Source: Nocardia speluncae NBRC 108251
GTDB lineage: Bacteria > Actinomycetota > Actinomycetes > Mycobacteriales > Mycobacteriaceae
Direction: 5' to 3'
Assembly (NCBI RefSeq): GCF_001613245.1
Contig: NZ_BDBZ01000007.1
Location: forward strand, 434,001-498,000
Length of the DNA stretch: 64,000 nucleotides
Shown here: positions 41,401-50,684 of the stretch, piece by piece
Layout of the letters: each line of letters begins with the position of its first letter
Numbering within the stretch: position 1 is the stretch's first letter
Notes under the pieces: model-generated
What the model was told of the DNA's origin: nothing
Databases searched by the model: none
The model's input: only the letters and a program-made list of their open reading frames with translations
Translations under genes and position numbers: made by a program

Positions 41401-42620
41401 CCGGTTCCGGTATCTTCGGAAACCGGAATTTCGTACTGCTGTGGTCCGGTAATGCGATATCGCTCATCGGCTTCCACGGGGTCCGCATCGCCTACCCACT
41501 ACTGGCACTTGCGATAACCGGGTCGGCGGCTCTCGCCGGTTGGGTCGGATTCGCGATCTCACTCCCCGCCCTGATATTCCAGATCCCGGCCGGAATCGCG
41601 GCCGACCGGTGGGATCGCCGGACCATCATGATCGCCTGTCAGACAGCTGGACTCGCCGCGGCCTGCTCGGCGTGGCTGGTCATCGTGCTCGATCTGCCCG
41701 AGCCGGGCTTGCTACTGATAGCCGCTGCGTTCGTGGAGGGCACCGCCTTCGTCTTCTTCGGAATGAGCGAACTGGCCATGATCCGCGATATCGTCGATAT
41801 CTCTCAACGGCCGACGGCCTTCTCGCTTTTCGAGGCCGAACAACCGATCGCCCTGGTCATCGGCCGGGCCGTCGGCGCCGCGGCTTACGGTCTCGCCCGA
41901 TGGGTGCCGTTCGTTGCCGACGCCGTCACCTATCTGGTCTGCCTGTGCACCTTGGCCTCGATCAAGGTTGCCCCGGCGCGGCCGCGCCGCGATCGCGGGT
42001 CACCGGAATCCACCCCGGCGACGCTGCGGACCGGGGCTCATCTGGTTTTCAGCGAGCCCTTTCTCCGCAGTTCCACGGTGATCAGCGGATTGTCGAATAT
42101 CGTCATTCAAGTCGTCATCCTTCTGACCATCGTCGATATCGAACGATCAGAGCAGCCGGTCTGGGTGGCCGGCGTCGTGCTGGGGGCCGCCGGAGTGGGT
42201 GGCATCATCGGATCCGCTGTTGCGGCCGGGCTGGCGAGGCGATTCGGCGCGCAGCAGCTGTACCGGTGGTCGCTGTGGTGCTGGTCAGTATTGCTGATCC
42301 CCGTCGCGCTGAGCCCACATCCGCTGGTGGTCGGTGCGGCGTGGTTCGGAATCGGCGCGGTCGGTGTCGTGGTGAATATCGCACTGACTTTGTTTCGGGT
42401 GGAACGGATTCCCGAAGAAGTATTGGGTCGGGCGGTCGGGATGGTGTCGATGCTGACCGACGGTGCGGTCGCCTTCGGTGCGATGATCGCGGGTTACCTG
42501 CTCAGCGTCTTCGACACGTCGGCCACCGGATGGATGATGGTCACAGTTATGTGCGCGCTCGCAGTTGCCGGCAGTACAACAGGAACAGCGCCCGACCGGA
42601 CGACTGTGAAGTCGCCGTGA
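41397..42620 (+). CDS. MFS transporter, probable exporter of the RiPP product
   Basis: A 407-residue membrane protein with about 12 hydrophobic segments, of the MFS_3/enterobactin-exporter (EntS-like) type. FGNRNFVLLWSGNAISLIG at the N-terminus and GIAADRWDRRTIM (motif A, near residue 70) support this. The GTG start overlaps the maturase stop by 4 bp, so both are made together. It likely pumps out the modified peptide. No separate leader peptidase is encoded beside it, so cleavage must come from elsewhere. It is convergent with the TetR gene at 42707. Confidence 0.85.
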   Translation: MTGSGIFGNRNFVLLWSGNAISLIGFHGVRIAYPLLALAITGSAALAGWVGFAISLPALIFQIPAGIAADRWDRRTIMIACQTAGLAAACSAWLVIVLDLPEPGLLLIAAAFVEGTAFVFFGMSELAMIRDIVDISQRPTAFSLFEAEQPIALVIGRAVGAAAYGLARWVPFVADAVTYLVCLCTLASIKVAPARPRRDRGSPESTPATLRTGAHLVFSEPFLRSSTVISGLSNIVIQVVILLTIVDIERSEQPVWVAGVVLGAAGVGGIIGSAVAAGLARRFGAQQLYRWSLWCWSVLLIPVALSPHPLVVGAAWFGIGAVGVVVNIALTLFRVERIPEEVLGRAVGMVSMLTDGAVAFGAMIAGYLLSVFDTSATGWMMVTVMCALAVAGSTTGTAPDRTTVKSP

Positions 42621-42706
42621 CGGCGACGCGTCATGCCGTGGCGAAGAAGCGGGTCTCGTCGCTCACCTCGGAATTCGTCGTTCGTCAGCTCGTGTGGTGG
42701 TAGCAC

Positions 42707-43366
42707 TCACCTGCCCGTGATCGCATGATGAATGATCTGTGCCATGACCTTCTGTGTTTCTGCGGTGGCGATGCCCTCGGTCTGCATCCCCGTTTGATGT
42801 GCTGCGACGTGTGCGAGCATCGACACCAGAACTGCTCCGACGGCTCGCGGCTCCGCCGAGCCGGCTTCACCGCTGTGCGTGCGGTACCTGCCGGCGGCAT
42901 GGGTGATCTCGTCGGTGACCTCGCTGAGAAACCGGAGTCGCAATTCGTAGAAGCGCCGATCCCCTTCGGCGAGGAAAAGGTCGAGCACGCGCAGTATTGC
43001 CATGTGCTCTGCCCAGAACGAGAGGAATTCGGATGCGAGGGCCTCGGAGCCGGTATACGCCGACGGCCCGCTCCAGTCGGTTTCCCGGACGATCTTGGTC
43101 ATACGCCCCCCCTCGTCGATGACGAGCCTGACCAGTTCCAGTGCGGCCGAGGCTATATCGGGGAAGTACTGATAGAACGTCGCGGTACTCGTCTGCGCCT
43201 CGCCGGCGATATCCGCTACCGTGATGTCGTGATATCTGTGCACCTGAAGTAACGCGGATGTCGACTGCAACAGCTTCGTGCGCGTCGCCAGCCCCCGCGC
43301 CTGGGGTACACGACCATCGCTGGCCTTGACGTGTTGGATATCGAGGCCAGAGGTGTCCGGCGACAT
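42707..43366 (-). CDS. TetR-family transcriptional regulator
   Basis: A 219-residue protein. The DNA-binding domain is at residues about 27-75: TKLLQSTSALLQVH, then ITVADIAGEAQTSTATFYQYFPDIASA. The C-terminal domain resembles TetR_C of KstR-like/AcrR regulators without clear ligand clues. It is last in the minus-strand catabolic series, 28 bp after the DUF35 gene, and may control the operon through the palindrome at 52777-52793. It begins at ATG 43366. Confidence 0.84.
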   Translation of the reverse strand: MSPDTSGLDIQHVKASDGRVPQARGLATRTKLLQSTSALLQVHRYHDITVADIAGEAQTSTATFYQYFPDIASAALELVRLVIDEGGRMTKIVRETDWSGPSAYTGSEALASEFLSFWAEHMAILRVLDLFLAEGDRRFYELRLRFLSEVTDEITHAAGRYRTHSGEAGSAEPRAVGAVLVSMLAHVAAHQTGMQTEGIATAETQKVMAQIIHHAITGR

Positions 43367-43394
43367 ACTGAAATGCTCCCTTCGATCGGCCGCA

Positions 43395-43829
43395 CTACTC
43401 TTGCACGACGTAGGCGGGTGGATTCTGACATAGACGGAACCTCGGCAGCGTGGCGCCGTCGTCGGGCTGCTCGTCGAAGAACACCTCTACCCGCATGCCT
43501 ATTTCTGCACGGGTGGTGTCCTCGGCGGGCAGATCGCTGACCATACGAACTCCCTCATCGAGTTCGATGGTGGCACAGACATACGGCACCCGATCCGCCC
43601 AGGCGGGATGGAAGGCCCGGTGCGTGACGGTGAGGGTGAAGATCGTGCCGCGACCGCTGACCGGGGTCCATTGCCACTCGGGACTGTGGCAGTCCGGGCA
43701 CAGCACCCGAGGGTAGTGGCGGTACACGCCACAGGCGCTACATTTCTGTACCACCAATTCGTGACGGCCCGCAGCCTCCCAGAAGCCGCGGGTCAGAGCT
43801 GTGGGCTCCGGCGCCGGACGCGGGATCAT
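43395..43829 (-). CDS. Zn-ribbon/OB-fold DUF35 protein, thiolase partner
   Basis: A 144-residue protein. The rubredoxin-like zinc ribbon is CSACGVYRHYPRVLCPDC (residues about 28-45) and the OB-fold follows (GRGTIFTLTVTHRAFHP, then YVCATIELDEGVRMVSDL). DUF35 proteins bind SCP2-type thiolases or aldolases, as ChsH2 does with Ltp2. The ATG at 43829 overlaps the thiolase stop by ATGA, matching such a complex. It probably positions the acyl-CoA substrate for the thiolase. Confidence 0.87.
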   Translation of the reverse strand: MIPRPAPEPTALTRGFWEAAGRHELVVQKCSACGVYRHYPRVLCPDCHSPEWQWTPVSGRGTIFTLTVTHRAFHPAWADRVPYVCATIELDEGVRMVSDLPAEDTTRAEIGMRVEVFFDEQPDDGATLPRFRLCQNPPAYVVQE

Positions 43830-44992
43830 GACGCACGCCGCAAGGACAGGACGGCACCGTCGAAGAAGTTGCCCTCGTTCACCACCAGGATGTTCTCGCA
43901 TCCGGTGATCTGCCGGGCCGGCTCCACCTCGTCTCTGAGTTGGCGCACACCCTCGATGATGTGGTTCATACCCGATACGTGTGCTTCCGAGAGGGCACCT
44001 CCATGGGGGTTGACGGGGGTGGCTCCGTCCAGGCGGATGTGGCCTTCCTCTACATAGGGTCCGCCTTCGCCCGTGCCGACCACCCCGAGCGCCTCCAGTG
44101 CGGCGATTACATACCAGGTGAATCCCTCGTGAATTATCAGACAGTCTGCATCCGTTATGTGAATACCCGCCATCCTCAGTGCGCGGCCCGCAGCCACCCC
44201 TATCGCGGGCACACCGGCGATATGCGGCTTCTGCGTGATCGATGTCGGCGAATCGCTATGGGATACTCCCACTCCCGATATCAGAACAGGCGGCTTTCGA
44301 AGATCCCGGCCGCGCTCGGCGCTGACGATCACGAGCGCTCCCGCCCCGTCGGATTCCAATGAACAGTCGAACAAGCGGAACGGTGAGGTGATCATCCTCG
44401 AGTTCTGGTGATCGGCCAGCGTCATAGGCTTGCCGTACATGACCGCATGTTCGTTCAAATTGGCGTTGGCGCGGCTGTTCACCGCCACGTGGCCGAGCTG
44501 TTCACTGGTTGTGCCGAACTCGTGCATATGACGCTGGGCCGCCTGCGCAAACCATTGTGCAGCGCCGATGTTTCCGAGCGGGAACTCGAACTCGCGGACA
44601 GTCGCCATCGACGCCGCTGTGACGGCCTTGCCGGTCGACACCCGTTCACCGGAATATCCACGTCGACCTGCCGGAATCAGGACGCACGAGGCCACACCGG
44701 TCGAGATCGCCATGCAGGCGTTCTGCACCGAGGCGATCAGGCTTGCGCCGCCGAGCTGGATCGAGGTGCTGAACGCCAGGTCCCGCAAGCCGAGGTTGAC
44801 GATGAAGTCCTCGACCGTGCCCTCGGCCAGCGAACTGGGAATTACCCCGTCGACGTCGGCTACGGTCAGTCCGGCATCGTCCAGCGCGCGCCGGCACGCC
44901 TCCAAGTGCAGTTCGAGCGTCGACCTGTCTGTTCCTCGGGTGTACACCGTATGCCCGACTCCGGCGATTGCGCACTGAAGGGCCGGATTCAC
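43826..44992 (-). CDS. thiolase-fold lipid-transfer protein (SCP2/Ltp2-like)
   Basis: A 388-residue thiolase-superfamily protein. It lacks the usual thiolase CxxG entrance. It has QLGGASLIASVQNACMAIS near residue 80, DCLIIHEGFTWYVIAALEALG near 290, and VNPHGGALSEAHVSG near 335, which holds the catalytic His of the SCP2 group. Ltp2-like members catalyse retro-aldol cleavage of side-chain CoA esters together with a DUF35 partner (family knowledge). The gene overlaps both the ligase upstream and the DUF35 gene downstream by ATGA. It likely performs the C-C cleavage of this pathway. Confidence 0.86.
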   Translation of the reverse strand: MNPALQCAIAGVGHTVYTRGTDRSTLELHLEACRRALDDAGLTVADVDGVIPSSLAEGTVEDFIVNLGLRDLAFSTSIQLGGASLIASVQNACMAISTGVASCVLIPAGRRGYSGERVSTGKAVTAASMATVREFEFPLGNIGAAQWFAQAAQRHMHEFGTTSEQLGHVAVNSRANANLNEHAVMYGKPMTLADHQNSRMITSPFRLFDCSLESDGAGALVIVSAERGRDLRKPPVLISGVGVSHSDSPTSITQKPHIAGVPAIGVAAGRALRMAGIHITDADCLIIHEGFTWYVIAALEALGVVGTGEGGPYVEEGHIRLDGATPVNPHGGALSEAHVSGMNHIIEGVRQLRDEVEPARQITGCENILVVNEGNFFDGAVLSLRRAS

Positions 44993-47118
44993 AGCGCCTG
45001 CCCCTCGGTAACGTCGACCCCCGGAGTCGTCAGCCGCACCAGCGCGTCCAGCCCGATGACCCCATCGGCGCGCGCGAGCAAGGGATTGATATCCAGTTCC
45101 GCTACCTCGCCGGTCGCCGCGAGCTCGGCGAGGCGTAGTAGGGCGTCCACCACAGCGGTCCTGTCGGCAGGCTGTGCGCCTCGCCAGCCGTCGAGCAGTG
45201 GAGAGATCCGCAGGCCTGCCACCATCTTCTCCGCCCGTGAACGGGTGAGAGGCAGAACGGCGCGGGCAACATCACGATATAATTCGGTGTTGACTCCGCC
45301 TGCGCCGATGAGGACAACGGGGCCGAGTACAGGATCGACGCTGATACCGGCCAGCAGCTCGATCCCCTCCGACACCTGCTGTGCGATCAGGAAACCCTCG
45401 GCACCACGTGATCGCATATCTTCGGCGGCCGAACGCACGGCTTCCGGGCCGTCGAGTCCTGTTCGAACGAATCCGTGCTCGCTCTTGTGGGAATGGCCAC
45501 GGCCTTTCACCACGACGGGATAGCCGATCTCGTCCGCGGCTGCGCAGGCATCCGCGACCGTGTCGGCCGTTCGATGAGCGGCGAACTCGAAACCTCGATC
45601 TTCCAACCAGCGAGTCGACCGGCTCTCATCCAACAGGGTGGTCGACCGGGCCGGTTGGGGGGGACCGGGCAATGCACGCGCGAGCCGGACGACCTCGCGA
45701 AGCTCCTGGTTTCGTGCCGGGTGCCCGAGCAACGCCCGCGCCGCGCCGACAGCATTACGAACATTCCGGAATACCGGCAGACCAGCGGCCCAGAGCTCCC
45801 GATACACCGGATGATCGGCGGATGCCCCATTCCAGATCGGCAGGATCGGTTTCTTCGCGGTTCGCGCGAACTCGACGAGGCCGGCCCCGACTGCTTCGGT
45901 GAGTCCACCGCCCGGGGCCGGGACGGGGCAGAGCATCACACCGATGGAATCGTCGCGCAGACATAATTCCAAGATGCGGGTCCCGTGGCCGGCCAGCACG
46001 GCCACGCCGCCATTGTCCACCGGGTTCGAGATGTTCAATTCCGCAGGAACCACCTCGCGTAGCAGGGTTTGCGTCGCGGAACTGAGCGATGGAAGAGGCA
46101 AACCGCCCACCGTGGCGAGATCACCGACATGAGCTGCCGAGCCGCCGGATACGCTGCATACTACGACCCCGTCCGCGATGGGGAGCGGACAGCGGGCCAG
46201 CGCCGCACCGATCTCGATGAGTTCGTCGAAATCATCGACGCGCACGATACCGAACTGCTCGAAGAAGGCGTCCCACACTTCGTCGGTGCCGACCAGATGC
46301 CCGGTGTGGGACTGGGCCATCGCCCGGCCGACCTCACTGCGCCCGACCTTCACCAGAACGATTGGTGTGTCGTTCTCGATCGCGGCCACCGCGGCGTCTC
46401 GTAAGCGCCGGCCCGAGGTGAACCCTTCGATATACGCAGAGATGACGGCGGTCTCGGGATCCTGTGCCAGGAACTCGACAAAGTCCGCCGCAGCCAGGTC
46501 TGCTTCATTTCCTGTCGGCGCCCAGTAACTCAATGCGACGCCGAGCTCTTGGGCATGAGTCAGCGGCCGCCCCTGAGCGCCGCTCTGAGAAATCACTCCT
46601 ATCCGCCGCCCCGGTAGCTCGTCGAGCGGGTCCCATGCGTTCGCATTCGTATTGGGTCCGATCAGCCGGGCGCCCGCGCTGTGCACCGCCCTGACCAGAG
46701 ACCTCTCCCGTTCGATACCCTCATCTGTGCCGAGTTCCGAATAGCCGTTCGCGAACACCAGAAAGAAGCTCACGTCGAGCCCGGCGTCTCTCGCGGAATT
46801 CACCACGGCCTCGGCATCTCGCACCAGAACCAGAACGACGTCGATCGGCCCCGATAGGGCGGCGAGGTCTGCCACCGAGGGGATGTCGAAGACTTTGTCC
46901 TTGGTCGGATTCACCGGATAGAAGGCGGCGTCGATTCGGTTGGCATGGGCCAATGCGCGGCTGGTGACGCTGGCCAGACCCGCGCGCGTGTCATGGGCAC
47001 CTACCACCGCGATGGACCGCGGCCGATAAAAAGTCCTGAGATTCAATGGATCCGAAGAATCGGTATTCGAATCCAGCACCGAATGTGTGGGCTCCGTTTC
47101 CGGCCCGGTACTCACCAT
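44989..47118 (-). CDS. ADP-forming acyl-CoA synthetase (acetate-CoA ligase type)
   Basis: A 709-residue fusion of alpha and beta parts. The CoA-binding domain starts FYRPRSIAVVGAHDTRAG (near residue 30). A succinyl-CoA-ligase-like part has GVISQSGAQG and the phosphorylatable His in MAQSHTGHLVG (near 270). The C-terminal ATP-grasp domain has ADEIGYPVVVKGRGHSHKSE (near 545) and LDINPLLARADG. It makes an acyl-CoA from acid, ATP and CoA with ADP release. It precedes and overlaps the thiolase gene, so it probably activates the imported acid. Confidence 0.86.
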   Translation of the reverse strand: MVSTGPETEPTHSVLDSNTDSSDPLNLRTFYRPRSIAVVGAHDTRAGLASVTSRALAHANRIDAAFYPVNPTKDKVFDIPSVADLAALSGPIDVVLVLVRDAEAVVNSARDAGLDVSFFLVFANGYSELGTDEGIERERSLVRAVHSAGARLIGPNTNANAWDPLDELPGRRIGVISQSGAQGRPLTHAQELGVALSYWAPTGNEADLAAADFVEFLAQDPETAVISAYIEGFTSGRRLRDAAVAAIENDTPIVLVKVGRSEVGRAMAQSHTGHLVGTDEVWDAFFEQFGIVRVDDFDELIEIGAALARCPLPIADGVVVCSVSGGSAAHVGDLATVGGLPLPSLSSATQTLLREVVPAELNISNPVDNGGVAVLAGHGTRILELCLRDDSIGVMLCPVPAPGGGLTEAVGAGLVEFARTAKKPILPIWNGASADHPVYRELWAAGLPVFRNVRNAVGAARALLGHPARNQELREVVRLARALPGPPQPARSTTLLDESRSTRWLEDRGFEFAAHRTADTVADACAAADEIGYPVVVKGRGHSHKSEHGFVRTGLDGPEAVRSAAEDMRSRGAEGFLIAQQVSEGIELLAGISVDPVLGPVVLIGAGGVNTELYRDVARAVLPLTRSRAEKMVAGLRISPLLDGWRGAQPADRTAVVDALLRLAELAATGEVAELDINPLLARADGVIGLDALVRLTTPGVDVTEGQAL

Positions 47119-47162
47119 TTAACACTCCTTGGTGCCACTACTCTGGAAGAAAGGCGGCCGGC

Positions 47163-48320
47163 CTACTGACCGGCGGGCTTTCCCACTGCCTCTTCGTAAT
47201 ACGAACGATCCACGACCTCGGACTCCGGCAGAATCTGACTCGCCTTGAATACACCGGTCTCCTGGAAACTCTGTTGCAGGCGGTCGGAAGTTCCTTCGCG
47301 GATCTCCCAGTCGAATACCATCGACGGGGTTTGCCTGATGATGTCCAGCGGAAGTTCGATCGCCTCGGCCACACTCTCGGCCATCTTCGGATCGGCCTTG
47401 TAGTCGCCGGCCAGGTACGTGTTGACCGTCCGGACGAGAGCCCTGACGAAGGCGACGCCCGCATCGCCCTTCTCCTCGAGCATGTTCGGCCCGAAGATGA
47501 TCCCGCCGAACGGCTCGGCGGGCGGCTGTCCGATCGCAAATGTGTAACCACTGCGGCCGCTGATCCGGGTCCAGTAGGGGTCACTCAGCCATGCTGCGGG
47601 TATCGCGCCGTTCTCCAGCGATGTGACCAGGTCGGCGGCGGGCAGCGACTGGAATTTCACGTCGTCGATATCCACACCCGCTTCGGCGAACCCCTGCGTG
47701 ATCGGATACATCGCCACGCTGCCCGAGCCCACGATCGCGCCGATATTCTTGCCTTTCAGGTCGGATATCGCCCCCGGACGCCCGTCCACGTCCCGGATCC
47801 ATAATCCTGCCTTGGAGTCGTCGGCGGAGAAGTAATTTCCCAGGACCCAGCGCAGGTCGATTCCGGCTGTCAGCCCGTTGAAGAACGCCGAATCGGGTGC
47901 CCCGACAGAGATATCGGACTTTCCCGAGGCCAAGAGATTGATACTGTCCGCCGCAGGGACCTGTTTGAGTTCGACTTCGAGGTTCTCTTTTTCGAACTCG
48001 CCGTTCGCTATCGCGAGACGAACATTGGCCATGAACTCACTCTGTAGTGTCGAGGAAGTCACCAGCAGCTTGGTCTTGCCCGGTAACGGTTGCGGTTGGG
48101 GAGAATTCGCCTCACATCGCGCGGGTGACCTGTCCGGTGTGCGGTCGGCGGGGTCGGTCCAGCCGCCCGCACAGCCGGCTACGGGAAGACCGGCCGGGGC
48201 CCTGGGAGTTACCGGTCCCGCAGATCGAGAGGCATCCGAGTCACCACTCCCGCAGGCGGATACGGCCAGAGTGAGCACTGTGGCGAAGATGAGCCCCAAT
48301 GACGTACGTGTTCTTCTCAT
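47163..48320 (-). CDS. ABC transporter substrate-binding lipoprotein, NitT/TauT (SsuA/THI5) type
   Basis: A 385-residue lipoprotein. The N-terminus MRRTRTSLGLIFATVLTLAV leads to the lipobox VSAC near residue 23, then a 70-residue linker rich in Pro, Ala and Arg. The binding domain follows (TKLLVTSSTLQSEFMANVRL, then GKSDISVGAPDSAFFNGLTAG). The ATG at 48320 has GAGGA 4 bp upstream. The protein should hold a small organic anion outside the membrane and hand it to the permease encoded upstream. The long spacer between lipid anchor and domain is unusual. Confidence 0.86.
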   Translation of the reverse strand: MRRTRTSLGLIFATVLTLAVSACGSGDSDASRSAGPVTPRAPAGLPVAGCAGGWTDPADRTPDRSPARCEANSPQPQPLPGKTKLLVTSSTLQSEFMANVRLAIANGEFEKENLEVELKQVPAADSINLLASGKSDISVGAPDSAFFNGLTAGIDLRWVLGNYFSADDSKAGLWIRDVDGRPGAISDLKGKNIGAIVGSGSVAMYPITQGFAEAGVDIDDVKFQSLPAADLVTSLENGAIPAAWLSDPYWTRISGRSGYTFAIGQPPAEPFGGIIFGPNMLEEKGDAGVAFVRALVRTVNTYLAGDYKADPKMAESVAEAIELPLDIIRQTPSMVFDWEIREGTSDRLQQSFQETGVFKASQILPESEVVDRSYYEEAVGKPAGQ

Positions 48321-48361
48321 GCTGTCCTCAGCATTCTTGTAAGGGGGGACAAGGCCGGCCG

Positions 48362-49225
48362 TCAGGCATTCGTGGCAGCGCCGTCGTGCGGTGCCCATTT
48401 CGTCAACCGCCGGCCGATGAATCGGACGATCTCGGTGAAGATCACACCGCCGATGGCGACGACAACGATGCCGACGAACATGTGGCCATTGAGGAACAGT
48501 GCGCGAGAGTTGAATATAAGGTATCCGAGCCCGTCCGTTCCCACAATGAATTCAGCGGCGACGATCACCAGGAAGGCTATCCCGGCGCCTACCCGCATGG
48601 CGACGAATATTTGTGGTAGCGAAGCGGGCATGAGAACATGCCGAAACATGTCCCACCGGTTGGCGCCGAAGCACTGCGCTGCCTCTCGGTAGCCCTCGGG
48701 AACCGAAATAACAGCCGACATGGTGGAGATCCAGACAAAGAAGAATACGGTCGTGGCAACCAGAGCTATCTTCGGCCCCTCGCCCAGCCCGAATATATTC
48801 AACAGAATGGGGAGAAGAGCGAGTTTCGGTACCACATACAACGCATCGAGTGTCGATTCGAGCATCTTTCGAATCCACCGGATGGAACCCATGACCAGAC
48901 CGACAACAATGCCGGCGAATGCGCCGATGACGAATCCGTAGAAGACCCGCATGGTCGTTACCTGAATATCAGGCCAGAGTGTCCCATCCACGATGAGGCC
49001 CCAGGCGTCTCGGATGATATCCGTGGGTGCCGGATAGAGACGACTGTCTATCAAGCCCATGGTGCTGGACAATTGCCATAGCGCGAGCAGTAGTACCGGG
49101 AAGCCGATAGCCAGTGCGGCATCGATTCCTCTGCGGCGTCGAATGGCGCCGGCCGAGTTTATTTCCGCCCGGCCCGGTAGGCGCACCAATACGCGATCGG
49201 TAGAGCTTTTGGAAATCTCTGACAT
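48362..49225 (-). CDS. ABC transporter permease, SsuC/TauC type
   Basis: A 287-residue membrane protein with six predicted helices. The PAPTDIIRDAW motif near residue 65 and the EAA-type loop EGYREAAQCFGANRWDMFRHVLMPASLPQIF near residue 175 identify the NitT/TauT permease family. It has a 35-residue polar N-terminus. Its start (49225) lies one base before the end of the ATPase gene, so they are coupled. It forms the channel for the adjacent binding protein. Confidence 0.87.
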   Translation of the reverse strand: MSEISKSSTDRVLVRLPGRAEINSAGAIRRRRGIDAALAIGFPVLLLALWQLSSTMGLIDSRLYPAPTDIIRDAWGLIVDGTLWPDIQVTTMRVFYGFVIGAFAGIVVGLVMGSIRWIRKMLESTLDALYVVPKLALLPILLNIFGLGEGPKIALVATTVFFFVWISTMSAVISVPEGYREAAQCFGANRWDMFRHVLMPASLPQIFVAMRVGAGIAFLVIVAAEFIVGTDGLGYLIFNSRALFLNGHMFVGIVVVAIGGVIFTEIVRFIGRRLTKWAPHDGAATNA

Positions 49226-49226
49226 C

Positions 49227-50078
49227 TCAACTTCTCCTGCCGGCGGAACCCTGCCCCGCTTCTACCTCATCGCGGAGCAACTCCCACAGCTCCGCCTTGA
49301 ATGCCGCGAACTCCGGAGCATCCCGGACGGCGGCGGACCGGGGACGAGGGAACGGAGAACGCCGCTCCGCCAGGATCCGCCCCGGTCGGGCGCTCATCAC
49401 CACCACTCTGTCACCGAGGATGATCGCCTCCTCGAGGCTGTGTGTGACAAAGAGAACCGTGCGGCGCTCGGCTTGACACAGTTCGAGCAGCTCTTCCTGC
49501 AAGATCGTACGAAGTTGGGCATCCAGTGCGGCGAAGGGCTCGTCCATCAAAAGGATTTCAGGTTCCGATGCCAGGGCTCGGGCGATCGAAACCCGCTGGC
49601 GCATTCCGCCGGAGAGCTGAGCTGGATAAACATCGGCGAACTCGGCTATTCGCATCTTCTCCAGCCATGAACGCGCACGTCTACGTCCCTCCGACTTACG
49701 CACTCCCTGGACGTCGAGACCGAAACGCACATTGGCCTCGACCGTCTTCCACGGGTAGATTCCGTAATCCTGGAATATCATCGACGCCGGGTGGGCCGAT
49801 TTCGCTGCGACACTGACCTTTCCCATGGAAGGTGGTAGCAGGCCGGCCACAATCCTCAGGAAAGTGGATTTACCACAGCCGGAGGGGCCGACGATGCAAA
49901 CGAACTCACCCTCGTCGATACTGATATCCATCGGGCCGAGGGCGTGGACGCTGCCCTTACCCGACCCAAAAGAACGTTCGACACCATCAGCGACGATTTT
50001 CGGAAGCGGACTATCGGAGAGATCGGTGGTCCGGACCTGTTCTCGGGTCTCGGAAGCGATCGAGCTGTTTGTGGTCAT
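49227..50078 (-). CDS. ABC transporter ATP-binding protein, SsuB/TauB type
   Basis: A 283-residue ATPase. Walker A is GPSGCGKST near residue 64, the Q-loop FQDYGIYPWKTV, the signature LSGGMRQRVSIARAL, and Walker B ILLMDEPFAALDAQLR, then the H-loop VTHSLEEA. A 30-residue N-terminal tail precedes the domain. It is the first of the three importer genes in transcription order. A 152-bp gap to the SnoaL-like gene could hold an internal promoter. Confidence 0.88.
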   Translation of the reverse strand: MTTNSSIASETREQVRTTDLSDSPLPKIVADGVERSFGSGKGSVHALGPMDISIDEGEFVCIVGPSGCGKSTFLRIVAGLLPPSMGKVSVAAKSAHPASMIFQDYGIYPWKTVEANVRFGLDVQGVRKSEGRRRARSWLEKMRIAEFADVYPAQLSGGMRQRVSIARALASEPEILLMDEPFAALDAQLRTILQEELLELCQAERRTVLFVTHSLEEAIILGDRVVVMSARPGRILAERRSPFPRPRSAAVRDAPEFAAFKAELWELLRDEVEAGQGSAGRRS

Positions 50079-50230
50079 TTTGTTGGCCTTCGAAGTGAAT
50101 TGGTACTCCGTGTTCTACGGAACTCGGTGTCACCGGACGGTCCACGACCGATATGTGGACGAAGGTTCGGTCGCGCTAGGCGTAACACTCCAATCAATAG
50201 CCGTGGAGATTCTGGATTGCGGTCCGGTAC

Positions 50231-50644
50231 TCAGCCGGGGGTGATGCGGCGGTGGGTGATCTTCCAGCCGTCGTCGCCACGGCAGAGCTCGTCGGAGTAC
50301 CGCATGATCAGTGCCAGTACCGGAGTGGCGTGAGTGTTGCGGTAGAACTGCAGATAACTGACCGCCTGCGCCTTCGGGCCGTCGATGGTCACGGCGAGCG
50401 TGGTGATCACGTGGCGTGTGTGTGAGCCCGGTCCGCTGACGCCTGTCCTGCGCCGCTCGACCGCGGCAGCGACCAACTCGGCGATGCCGGCTTGCCGCGT
50501 ATCGCCGGTCTCCCAGACCGCATCCTCACTGTAGAAGTTCCGGTACTCCTCGGCGTGGCCCTCATCGGCACAGAGGGCGCAGCGGCCGAGGAGGTCGCGG
50601 ACCTCCAGCTCTGCCGCCGTCGAGTCCGGGTGCGCAATCGTCAT
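50231..50644 (-). CDS. SnoaL-like/NTF2-fold protein
   Basis: A 137-residue protein of the NTF2-like cone fold: LEVRDLLGRCALCADEGHAEEYRNFYSEDAVW at the start, SHTRHVITTLAVTIDG in the middle and DGWKITHRRI at the end. The family covers small isomerases, hydrolases and ring-hydroxylation subunits, so the role is not set. The ATG at 50644 is chosen because the upstream part of the frame has no family similarity. It is on the same strand and 40 bp from the NIPSNAP-like gene. Confidence 0.8.
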   Translation of the reverse strand: MTIAHPDSTAAELEVRDLLGRCALCADEGHAEEYRNFYSEDAVWETGDTRQAGIAELVAAAVERRRTGVSGPGSHTRHVITTLAVTIDGPKAQAVSYLQFYRNTHATPVLALIMRYSDELCRGDDGWKITHRRITPG

Positions 50645-50684
50645 GACCGGTCTTTCCTTCCTGCCGAACCTCGTGGTGCCCGAA

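Noticed and set aside
48047..48274. Possible small gene antisense to the binding-protein linker
   Set aside because: Low-complexity Arg/Pro-rich frame with no ribosome site; the lipoprotein linker explains the composition.
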